From positions 120,195-184,194 of the forward strand of contig NZ_JAUXXP010000017.1 in assembly GCF_030684895.1 (NCBI RefSeq): a stretch of 64,000 bases of DNA, written 5' to 3'. The translations under genes were made by a program, and so were the position numbers. This document shows positions 1 through 7,241 of the stretch, in pieces; the stretch's first letter is position 1; the number at the start of each line of letters is the position of its first letter. The notes under the pieces are model-generated. The model saw only the letters and a program-made list of their open reading frames with translations, was not told where the DNA came from and ran no database searches. Source of the DNA: Pseudomonas sp. (GTDB taxonomy: Bacteria > Pseudomonadota > Gammaproteobacteria > Pseudomonadales > Pseudomonadaceae).

Positions 1-586
1 TCAGCGCAAGCGGCGCGGCCAGCGTTACCAAGAGTTCAACATCATCACGCCGCTGCGCCAGCAGGGTCGCCAACACGCCACCACCGGAGTAACCAACCAA
101 GCGCAGCCGCTCGGCGCCCGCCTGTTGCTTGAGCTCGCTTAGCGCCCGGTCCATAGCCTGCAATACCTCGGCGGAGAAACGCCGTTCGCTCCAGTACAAG
201 GGAGAGCACTGGCGCAACTCGCTGCTGTTCAGGTACTGGCAAGGGCGCCCCAGATAGGCAACGGCCACTGCCGTGTCGCGCTCGGCAAGCAGCAGCGCCA
301 ACGGACGAATGGGCGTGGGATCTTGTGGCGGCCTATAGACGGAAGGCCAAGGTGCGCCATCGCCCTCAATATAGAGGGTGAGGGTTTGCGAGGCAGCAGT
401 CTGGCGCAGCAAACCCAACAGGTTGAACGGCTGCACCTCCAGTGCCACTGGCGACCAGCCCCGGGCCATCACCCAGGCTTCAGTCTGTAGCCGCGAACCC
501 TGTAAGTGCATTGGCTGAGTGCAACCACTCAGCCAGCACATACATGCACTCAGCAGCACCAAGCACCAGCGCACTGCGCCCGTCAC
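1..586 (-). CDS. Putative lipoprotein alpha/beta hydrolase (partial, cut by window edge)
   Basis: Only the first 195 codons are in the window. I chose the GTG at 586 because it gives a short N-terminus, a hydrophobic run (LVLLSACMCWLSGC) and a lipobox LSGC whose Cys22 would be lipidated; no ATG lies usefully upstream of the lipobox. Near residue 165 there is LVGYSGGG, which fits the GxSxG nucleophile elbow of alpha/beta hydrolases (Ser167), inside a strand-elbow-helix context. Substrate is unknown. It starts 5 bp after the stop of the outer-membrane barrel gene, so it is probably the last gene of the cyclase/FecR/barrel operon. An envelope-anchored esterase or lipase is an inference; the catalytic Asp and His lie beyond the edge. 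Confidence 0.7.
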   Translation of the reverse strand, partial: MTGAVRWCLVLLSACMCWLSGCTQPMHLQGSRLQTEAWVMARGWSPVALEVQPFNLLGLLRQTAASQTLTLYIEGDGAPWPSVYRPPQDPTPIRPLALLLAERDTAVAVAYLGRPCQYLNSSELRQCSPLYWSERRFSAEVLQAMDRALSELKQQAGAERLRLVGYSGGGVLATLLAQRRDDVELLVTLAAPLAL

Positions 587-591
587 AATAG

Positions 592-1701
592 TCAGAAACG
601 CAGGTTAAGGTTGGCCATCCAGGTATTCATATTCTGATTGCTACGGCCTTCCTCTTGCTCGTAGGCCAGCCCGGCGCTGATCCCATGAGCCAGGGAGAGG
701 TAGTTGACCCCCAAAATCCAGACCCAGGCCTCCCGACCTATAGGATCAGAAGGCGCAAAGTTCTGTGTGGTCGAACGATGTACATCGTCCATGTAGCGCA
801 GCCCGGCGTAGGGCAGCCAACCATTCCACCAGTAACCGACCTGACCACCCAACTGAATACGGTCAAGCTTGTTGGTGGCATCAGAGTTCTGCAGCTTCTG
901 CAGCCCACCCAACTGCTGCTGGGTCTCACCACGCAGGCGAATATCGTCATACGACTCTTCGGCATGCAGGTAACTGGCCCGCCCACTGAACTGCCAACTG
1001 CCTAACCAGCGCTGGTAATTGAGGTTTAGTCCGGCATACCAGCGGTCAACCTCCTGTCGGCTGCTGCTACTGGCATCCAACTCGCCTTCACCAATACCCA
1101 CACTGGCATCCAGTGCCCAATACTCATTCAACTGCCAGCCGAGATAAGGCGCGAGCATAAAACCGCGACTAGTCAGCTCGTTTTCTTCTGCACCAATAGC
1201 GGTATTGATCCCGGAGATATCTCCGCGATCAATCGCCAGGGAAATGCCCAAAACTAATGCTGGAGAAAGGCCAAAGTCGGCGCCGACAATGTAATTCTGA
1301 ATATCAAAATCGTTCTTCGTGGTATTACCAGAAATATTGCCATAACGCTGGTCAGTATCTTCATCCGCGGCACTGGCCCACAGATTCAAGCCCGGTAGCG
1401 CATCGCCGGCAGCCATCCCGCGGCCTGCTGCACTGCCGGCCATCGCAGGCGCGCCAGGGGCAATCCAGCGCCGCGCTAGGTTGTCCGAGATAGCGAAAGA
1501 TTGCTGGCCTGCAGTGGCATTGAACAACACTTGGGAGGTCGTCGCCCCGCCGCCAAAACACTCTGGATAGTTGGATAACGCCTCTGCGGCAAATATGCCG
1601 CCAGACAGATAGTTTGAATATGCGTACAGACAGTTGGCTGAAGCAGAGAAGGGCAATATTAGACAGATGCCGGCCAGCGCCAGCCTGAAGGTGGCTTTCA
1701 T
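592..1701 (-). CDS. Autotransporter beta-domain outer-membrane protein with almost no passenger
   Basis: A 369-residue protein with a Sec signal peptide (hydrophobic residues about 5-18, likely cleavage after ASA near residue 22). A short N-terminal segment of about 75 residues with two Cys follows, then from about residue 105 an autotransporter-type barrel: alternating aromatic strands such as NYIVGADFGLSP and YLGWQLNEYWALDASVGIG, ending in NLNLRF with the terminal Phe expected by the BAM machinery. Classical autotransporters carry passengers of hundreds of residues; here almost nothing is left to export, so a membrane-embedded or signalling role is more likely than adhesion. The SD AGGAG lies 8 nt before the ATG. 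It sits between the FecR-like gene and the lipoprotein hydrolase in one apparent operon. Confidence 0.85.
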   Translation of the reverse strand: MKATFRLALAGICLILPFSASANCLYAYSNYLSGGIFAAEALSNYPECFGGGATTSQVLFNATAGQQSFAISDNLARRWIAPGAPAMAGSAAGRGMAAGDALPGLNLWASAADEDTDQRYGNISGNTTKNDFDIQNYIVGADFGLSPALVLGISLAIDRGDISGINTAIGAEENELTSRGFMLAPYLGWQLNEYWALDASVGIGEGELDASSSSRQEVDRWYAGLNLNYQRWLGSWQFSGRASYLHAEESYDDIRLRGETQQQLGGLQKLQNSDATNKLDRIQLGGQVGYWWNGWLPYAGLRYMDDVHRSTTQNFAPSDPIGREAWVWILGVNYLSLAHGISAGLAYEQEEGRSNQNMNTWMANLNLRF

Positions 1702-1737
1702 TAAGAATCTCCTACAAGTGCGGTCTTCTTGTTCTGG

Positions 1738-2397
1738 CTACGGCTCGGCTGCCATCTTGGCGTTATTCACAGCGCGCGCATAAAGGGAGCGGAGCAGCGC
1801 CACTTCCTTATCACCCGGGGATTTCTTATCCATCTGCGTCAGCACCTGCTGCAACAATTCAAACTCACGCAATTCGAAATACCCTGCCAACAGGTATAGC
1901 TCTGGATTTCTATCTGTCGCCATTGCGGCTTTACGCAGCTGCGCATAATTTTTTTCCAGCGACTCCAGGGTGCCGCCACTCGGCATACTGCGCAGCCGCA
2001 CCATCCCTGCTTTGACCTGGGCATCCGGGGCCGGGGTCTTGGCCAGTTGCTTGACCAATAACTTCGGCAGCTGACGTACCTGCGGCTGTAATGCCGCGTT
2101 CTTGGCACTGATGCCGCTGCGGTGCACCTGCAACTCGCCCGGCCCTTGCCAAACCTGCTCTTCGCCACTGTCGAAGAGCACCAGTTGCAGACTGGTTTTC
2201 GCCGGCAGGCTCAGTTGATCGCCGTCATGCAGTTTGCTAAACACCTGCAGCGTCCTGTTCTGCGCCTGCGCCGGCACATTCAAGGCCACCGTGCCGCTCA
2301 GACCGGTGACCAAGCCGACCTCAAGCGCCAACGCCAGACCGGGCAGCCACAGCAAAGAACACAGTCCCAAGCGACACCACTGTCTAAGCATTTTCAT
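1738..2397 (-). CDS. Periplasmic FecR-domain-like protein
   Basis: A 219-residue protein. The start at 2397 is preferred because GGAGACC lies just upstream; a further upstream frame extension (to 2427) would lie wholly inside the cyclase gene. The signal peptide (LGLCSLLWLPGLALA, cleavage about residue 24) is followed by a FecR-like fold: GLVTGLSGTVALN, a GDQLSLPAKTSLQLVLFDSGEE core and QGPGELQV. A C-terminal helical, TPR-like part contains LEKNYAQLRKA and NPELYLLAGYFELREF. Unlike FecR anti-sigma factors it has no N-terminal cytoplasmic anti-sigma segment, and no sigma gene is adjacent. The first 14 bp overlap the end of the CHASE2 cyclase gene, implying translational coupling. I infer that it acts in the periplasm, perhaps as a partner of the CHASE2 sensor domain. 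Confidence 0.8.
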   Translation of the reverse strand: MKMLRQWCRLGLCSLLWLPGLALALEVGLVTGLSGTVALNVPAQAQNRTLQVFSKLHDGDQLSLPAKTSLQLVLFDSGEEQVWQGPGELQVHRSGISAKNAALQPQVRQLPKLLVKQLAKTPAPDAQVKAGMVRLRSMPSGGTLESLEKNYAQLRKAAMATDRNPELYLLAGYFELREFELLQQVLTQMDKKSPGDKEVALLRSLYARAVNNAKMAAEP

Positions 2398-4315
2398 GGT
2401 CTCCCTGATGTAGCCCGATGACCTCAAAGACGCGAATCGGCGCTTCGCGGCCCTTGACCCGAATCACCTCGCTGCGCCCGCAACGCACCAGCTCGCCCGC
2501 TGCGGTAATACACTCGGCACTGGCCAGAATCGCGCAGCCAAGCTCCTTGGTCATGCCTTCCAGACGCGAAGCCAGGTTCACCGTATCGCCGATGGCAGTA
2601 AACTCCATGCGCACCGGCGAGCCGATATTGCCCAACACCACCTCACCGCTGTGTAAACCGATGCCTACGGCAAAGGCCGGCAGGTCGCGGCCGGGGAAGC
2701 GCTGCTGCATCCAGCCGGCGAATTCCTCGGCGACGTTCTTCAAGGCTAGCGCAGCGCGAATGGCACGTTGTGCGTGGTCGCCCAACGGTACGGGGGAGCC
2801 AAACTCGACCATCACCGCATCGCCAATAAACTTATCGATACTGCCGCCCTCGGCCAGCAAGGGTTCACAGGCGCGGGCGAAATAGGCATTGAGCATCTCC
2901 ACCACCTCTTTGGCCGTGAGCCGCTCGCTGATACTGGTGAAGTTGCGGATATCGGAGAACAGCACGGTCACCCGCTGCGCCTGACCGCCCAGCTCCGGCC
3001 GCTCGCCCGAGCTGAGCAGGGCTTCAACCACCTGCTCCGAAACATAGCGGCCGAACATCTGCCGCAAGCGATTGCGCTCACGCTCTTCCCCCGTCAGACG
3101 CAGCCCCAGCACACCCAGAAAGCTCAGCGACAAGGTCAGCCCCGCCGCGCTCTGCGGCAACAACCAGCCCAGCCGGAACAGCCACTGACCCAGCACCAGC
3201 AACAGCGCCAGCCCCAGTAACCAGGCCAGTAGCGTTGCCCACACCGGCAGGCGCAGCAGAACGCACACCAGCAGCAGGCTCAGAGCCAGCAGGCCGCCGG
3301 CTCGCCAGATAGCCTCGGGGTTACGCAACTGACGACCGTCGAGCAATGCCTGCAGCACATTGGCATGCACCTCAACCCCACTCATCAGCAGGCTACGCCC
3401 GCCCAGCCAATCGCTATTAAACGGGGTGAAGTGGGCATCGTTAAGCCCAGCGGCGGTGGCGCCGAGCAGCACCAGCTTGCCGCGCAAGGCCAGTACTTCG
3501 GGATCACTCAAGGCGTCGTCCGCTAGCAGCCGGTGCAGGGGCAGGCTGTGGAAGGTACCGGGCGGCCCCAGGTATGGGATGACCGCAGCCGGCTGATCCA
3601 GCTGCACGGCGCGCCCGCCCAATTGCCAAGCGGCAGCGCGCACATCCTGTCCCGCAGCGCGTACAGCCAGCAGCGCAGGCAGACTCAGCTGCGGCAATTC
3701 ATCCTGCAACTGCGCTCGCTCCGCCGCATCCACTGGCGCCAGGCGAAAACGCCGTACCAGACCATCACCCTCGACCAGCAGATCAGCCAGGCCAACATGC
3801 GCCTGCAGGTCATAATCAGGCAGCGCCAGCAGATAATCAGGGCTCGGCAGCAGGTAGTCGCTCACCGCCGCCCCGCTGCCGGAACGACTGGCCACCAGCA
3901 GCAATTGACCGCTGGCCAGTTGCTCGCGGAAAGCCCGGTCATAGTCCCTGGCACCCGGAAACTGACCATCGCCCAGCGTGCTCAGCCAGCGTTCGGGGCT
4001 GATGCTGTAGAGCATATCCAGGCCCACCAGCGGCACCCCGACCTGACGCAAACGCTCGACCGCCACGGCGAGCCGGTCGGTCCAGAACAGCATGGGATCA
4101 TCCGGGTAGCGGGCCAGGCTGTCTTCATCGATGGCCACGATGGTCACCTGCTGCGGTGCATCACGCTGGCCCTGCAACTGGAATTGCAGATCCAGCAAAC
4201 GCCGCTCGCTGCCGTCGAGCAGGCCGGCGCGCGCCAGCCATTCGACCAGCACGACACTGAGCAACACCAGCGCCAGCAACTTCAAGGGCATGCGCCATGC
4301 CCGCGCTATTCGCAT
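2384..4315 (-). CDS. CHASE2-domain transmembrane adenylate cyclase
   Basis: A 643-residue class III cyclase that would make cAMP in response to a periplasmic signal. The ATG at 4315 is preferred because AAGGGGG precedes it by 5 nt; longer frames start at 4333 or at a TTG at 4372. Order: TM1 at about residues 10-30, a periplasmic CHASE2 domain to about 330 (VTIVAIDEDSLARYPDD, LDMLYS, LLGATAAGLNDAHFTP), three closely spaced TM helices, then the catalytic domain. Catalytic features are intact: FSDIRNFT (metal-binding Asp near 454), SIDKFIGDAVMVEF (adenine-selecting Lys and the second metal Asp), and IGDTVNLASRLE (Asp, Asn and Arg typical of adenylate rather than guanylate cyclases). First gene of the operon with the FecR-like protein and the outer-membrane barrel. 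Confidence 0.9.
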   Translation of the reverse strand: MRIARAWRMPLKLLALVLLSVVLVEWLARAGLLDGSERRLLDLQFQLQGQRDAPQQVTIVAIDEDSLARYPDDPMLFWTDRLAVAVERLRQVGVPLVGLDMLYSISPERWLSTLGDGQFPGARDYDRAFREQLASGQLLLVASRSGSGAAVSDYLLPSPDYLLALPDYDLQAHVGLADLLVEGDGLVRRFRLAPVDAAERAQLQDELPQLSLPALLAVRAAGQDVRAAAWQLGGRAVQLDQPAAVIPYLGPPGTFHSLPLHRLLADDALSDPEVLALRGKLVLLGATAAGLNDAHFTPFNSDWLGGRSLLMSGVEVHANVLQALLDGRQLRNPEAIWRAGGLLALSLLLVCVLLRLPVWATLLAWLLGLALLLVLGQWLFRLGWLLPQSAAGLTLSLSFLGVLGLRLTGEERERNRLRQMFGRYVSEQVVEALLSSGERPELGGQAQRVTVLFSDIRNFTSISERLTAKEVVEMLNAYFARACEPLLAEGGSIDKFIGDAVMVEFGSPVPLGDHAQRAIRAALALKNVAEEFAGWMQQRFPGRDLPAFAVGIGLHSGEVVLGNIGSPVRMEFTAIGDTVNLASRLEGMTKELGCAILASAECITAAGELVRCGRSEVIRVKGREAPIRVFEVIGLHQGDHENA

Positions 4316-4396
4316 CCACGCCCCCTTGTGCATACCAGGTGCTGCGCCCGCCAGAGGTCTTTCTATACTCAAGGCATTTCGCCATCGGCGAGCCGA

Positions 4397-4437
4397 CTAT
4401 CCATACGACCGATTATCCACAAGCCCGATTATCCACA
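4397..4437 (+). promoter_or_regulatory. Three-unit 16-bp tandem repeat with two perfect DnaA-box 9-mers
   Basis: TTATCCACA occurs at 4413-4421 and 4429-4437, in the same orientation. A degenerate copy, CTATCCATA, sits at 4397-4405. All three are spaced exactly 16 bp apart, so this is a tandem duplication of a 16-bp unit (CGATTATCCACAAGCC). TTATCCACA is the strong R1-type DnaA box. The array lies in the 138-bp divergent region between the CHASE2 cyclase and the GGDEF-EAL gene, ending 16 bp before the latter's ATG. DnaA binding here is an inference. Confidence 0.6.
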
Positions 4438-4453
4438 AGCATAGGCACATGCC

Positions 4454-6820
4454 ATGACCCTGCGCGGCAAGATTCTCGGCTTCTTTCTGCTGCTGTTGCT
4501 GGCGGTAATGGTGCTACTGCTGGCGCTGGTCTATCGCTCCACCTACCAGCACACCCTGAGCCAGGTGGCCGGGCAGTTGAATTTCGCCCATGCGGTGCTG
4601 AGCAACGAGCTGCAGAGCCGCCGTCAGGCGCAAAGCGCCATGGCCGACCTAATCGCCAAGGATTTCACCCTGCTCGGCGAAATCGCCGACCTGATCGCCA
4701 GCCCGCAGCAGGAAGCGCAGTCGCTGTCCGCCGCGCTGGAGTCTTTCGCCTCGCGCAGCCAGGCCAGCTTCGCCCTGGTCAGCGCGCCGCAGGGGCTGAT
4801 TCTGGCCGGCACCAGTGGCGAACTACTGCCCGGTGCGCCACTGCCGTGGGATGACCTGCTGGATGAAGACGACCCGCGAAGCGCCGACCGACTGGTGGTG
4901 TTTGGCGGGCGGGTGCTGCATATCAACGCCACGCCAATCTTCGCGCCACGGCCCAACCTGATGGGTTGGCTGCTGATGGCCTTCGAGCTGGACGATCGGG
5001 CCACTGCACATCTGGCCCGTCTCAGTGGTGCCGATGTCGCCCTACTCGACGGCAGCCCCGGCCAATACCGGGTGCTGGCCAGCAATCTGCAGGCACTGCC
5101 ACGGGCCGAACTGGCCAGCCAGTTGCTGCCAAATGCCGCTGGGGTATTTCGCTTCGAGCTACAGGGCCTGGAACAGGTGGCCCTGCGTGCACCGCTAATC
5201 GGCACCAGCAGCGAATTACAAGTGCTGCTGATGCGCTCGCTGTCCGCCGAACTGGCCGATTACCAGCCGCTGCAATGGCAACTGGCAGCCATCTTCGCCA
5301 TGGCCCTGCTGCTGGCTGGCCTCGGCGCCCTGTGGATCGCCAATACCGTCAGCCGCCCGCTAAGCCAGATGGTCGACAATGTGCGGCGTATCGCCAGCGG
5401 CGACTATCAGGTGGCTATGCAGGTGCCGGCCACTCAGGCCAGCGGTGAAATCGGCTTGCTGGCCCGCGAGTTCGTCGCCATGCAGCAAGGCATTGCCGAA
5501 CGCGAAACCACCATCAGCTTTCTCGCCTACCGCGACCCGCTGACCGAACTGGCCAACCGCAACCGCTTTGTCGCCGAGCTACAACAGGCCCTGGCGCACT
5601 GCCCGCCGGGCGAAGGTGTGGCGGTGCTGCTGATGGACCTGGACAATTTCAAGGACCTCAACGACACCCTCGGCCATGAGGCTGGCGACCAGTTGCTCTG
5701 CCAGCTTGCCGCACGCCTGCAGGCGCTGCTGCGTCCTGGCGAGCAACTGGCGCGCCTCGGTGGTGATGAATTTGCCCTGCTGATCAGCCCCTGCCAACCC
5801 GGCTGGCTGATCCCCGCCGCCGAGCATTACCGCGCCGCCCTGCACGAGCCATTCGCCGTGCGCGGCATCAGCATGACGCTCAACGCCACAATCGGTATCG
5901 CTCTGTATCCGGATCACGGTGAAAGCGCCGGCAGCCTGCTGCAGCATGCCGAAGTAGCGATGTACCTGGGCAAACAGCAGCGCTCACCCTACGCCCTCTA
6001 CCGCCCGGAGCTGGACCGCCACAGCCTGCTACGCCTGGCGTTGATGAGCGAGCTGAAAGGTGCGGTGGAAGGCGGCCAGCTCAGCCTGTACTTCCAGCCG
6101 AAACTGAATATCCGCGCGCGCAGCCTGTATGGCGTGGAATGCCTGGTGCGCTGGATTCACCCGGTACACGGCTTTATCCCGCCGGACGAATTTATTCCCC
6201 TGGCCGAGCAGACCGGCAACGTCTGCGCCCTAACCCGCTGGGTGGTGCGCACTGCCGTGGCGCAGAGCCGCGCGTGGCAGGCACAGGGGTTGGCGCTGAA
6301 GACCGCAATCAATATCTCCGCACTGGATCTGGCCGACCCCGGCTTCGCTGGCTTTATCGCCGCGCAGCTGGCCGAGCATGGCGTGCCGCCATCCACCCTG
6401 ATTGTGGAAATCACCGAAAGCGCAGTGATGGCCGACCCGGAACTGGCCATGGGGCAATTGCAGCAGCTGTGCGAATTGGGCGTGCACCTATCAATCGACG
6501 ATTACGGCACCGGCTATTCGAGCATGGCCCAGCTCAAACGCCTGCCGGTGCATGAACTGAAGATCGACAAGTCCTTTGTTCTGGACCTGCTGAGCAATCC
6601 CGATGACGACATCATCGTCCGCTCAACCATCGAACTGGGGCACAACATGGGCCTGAAGATCGTGGCCGAAGGTGTAGAAACCGAGGCCATCCTCGAACGC
6701 CTGGATCAGCTCGGCTGCGATATCGCCCAGGGTTACCTGTTGAGCAAACCGCTACCACCGCCGGCCTTTGCCGACTGGCTGGCGGCGACCCACTGGCAGC
6801 TGCCGCGCCATATAGGCTGA
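4454..6820 (+). CDS. Transmembrane HAMP-GGDEF-EAL c-di-GMP enzyme
   Basis: A 788-residue membrane protein. TM1 at residues 8-27, an extracytoplasmic sensor of about 245 residues, TM2 at about 276-297, a HAMP linker (NTVSRPLSQMVDNVRRIASGDY), GGDEF (RLGGDEF near 434) and EAL from about 540. The cyclase motif is intact, but the inhibitory RxxD site is RPGE, so product inhibition is probably absent. In the phosphodiesterase domain the signature reads ECL instead of EAL, with the catalytic Glu kept; NIS, EITES, DDYGTGYSS, KIDKSF, EGVET and QGY are all present, so hydrolysis of c-di-GMP is expected. It is transcribed away from the CHASE2 cyclase gene, and its promoter region contains the DnaA-box repeat. 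Confidence 0.92.
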   Translation: MTLRGKILGFFLLLLLAVMVLLLALVYRSTYQHTLSQVAGQLNFAHAVLSNELQSRRQAQSAMADLIAKDFTLLGEIADLIASPQQEAQSLSAALESFASRSQASFALVSAPQGLILAGTSGELLPGAPLPWDDLLDEDDPRSADRLVVFGGRVLHINATPIFAPRPNLMGWLLMAFELDDRATAHLARLSGADVALLDGSPGQYRVLASNLQALPRAELASQLLPNAAGVFRFELQGLEQVALRAPLIGTSSELQVLLMRSLSAELADYQPLQWQLAAIFAMALLLAGLGALWIANTVSRPLSQMVDNVRRIASGDYQVAMQVPATQASGEIGLLAREFVAMQQGIAERETTISFLAYRDPLTELANRNRFVAELQQALAHCPPGEGVAVLLMDLDNFKDLNDTLGHEAGDQLLCQLAARLQALLRPGEQLARLGGDEFALLISPCQPGWLIPAAEHYRAALHEPFAVRGISMTLNATIGIALYPDHGESAGSLLQHAEVAMYLGKQQRSPYALYRPELDRHSLLRLALMSELKGAVEGGQLSLYFQPKLNIRARSLYGVECLVRWIHPVHGFIPPDEFIPLAEQTGNVCALTRWVVRTAVAQSRAWQAQGLALKTAINISALDLADPGFAGFIAAQLAEHGVPPSTLIVEITESAVMADPELAMGQLQQLCELGVHLSIDDYGTGYSSMAQLKRLPVHELKIDKSFVLDLLSNPDDDIIVRSTIELGHNMGLKIVAEGVETEAILERLDQLGCDIAQGYLLSKPLPPPAFADWLAATHWQLPRHIG

Positions 6821-6830
6821 TCCAAGCCAG

Positions 6831-6869
6831 AAAAAAGGCCGCTGCCGATCATTTTGATCAGCAGCGGCC
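6831..6869 (-). terminator. Rho-independent terminator (minus strand)
   Basis: GGCCGCTGC at 6837-6845 pairs with GCAGCGGCC at 6861-6869, with an extra GATC/GATC pairing in the loop. On the minus strand the stem is followed by TTTTTT. It lies 22 bp beyond the stop of the small gene at 6891-7070 and could also slow plus-strand transcription from the GGDEF-EAL gene. Confidence 0.75.
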
Positions 6870-6890
6870 CGGGAAACGCTGGGGCAAAGG

Positions 6891-7070
6891 TTAAAACGCG
6901 TTATCGCCAATCAACATGCCGTGCACAACCATATAGGTCTTGCGCCCGGACTGCAGGGTCAGCGGGCTGCGCTCGGCAATCACCCAGCCTTTGGCCAGCA
7001 GTTTGTCGATGTGCGCCCGCAGCTCTGGCAGGTAGCGTTGCTCTTGGTGAAGCGATTCCATTCTGCTCAT
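6891..7070 (-). CDS. Small conserved-looking protein of unknown function (59 aa)
   Basis: A 59-residue frame, MSRMESLHQEQRYLPELR through VHGMLIGDNAF, with codon choice like the neighbouring genes. It has no signal peptide or transmembrane segment; the N-terminal half is predicted helical and charged, and the C-terminal half (VIAERSPLTLQSGRKTYMVV) looks like beta strands. AAGGAG lies 11 nt before the first ATG, and AGAGG lies 9 nt before a second ATG at codon 4, so either could be the start. It has its own minus-strand terminator, which argues for a real transcription unit. I do not recognise the family. Confidence 0.7.
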   Translation of the reverse strand: MSRMESLHQEQRYLPELRAHIDKLLAKGWVIAERSPLTLQSGRKTYMVVHGMLIGDNAF

Positions 7071-7241
7071 CCTCTAGAGGACTCCTTTGCGACAGCAGCC
7101 AGGTATACCGGCCGTTCATCCGTGAAAGCTGTCACAAAAGCATAGTGGCCCTGTGCCTGCTTCTAAAGCGGCAAATGGCCACATCTCTGTAGGCATAACG
7201 CGCCAAGCAGCTATAGCGTTTGGCTTACATTGTTTTTCAGT

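Noticed and set aside
1738..2397. FecR anti-sigma factor
   Set aside because: It has a cleavable-type signal peptide, no cytoplasmic anti-sigma segment and no sigma-factor neighbour.
4397..4437. A chromosomal or plasmid replication origin
   Set aside because: Only two good DnaA boxes, no AT-rich unwinding element and no dnaA, dnaN, gidA or rep gene nearby. A promoter role is more economical.
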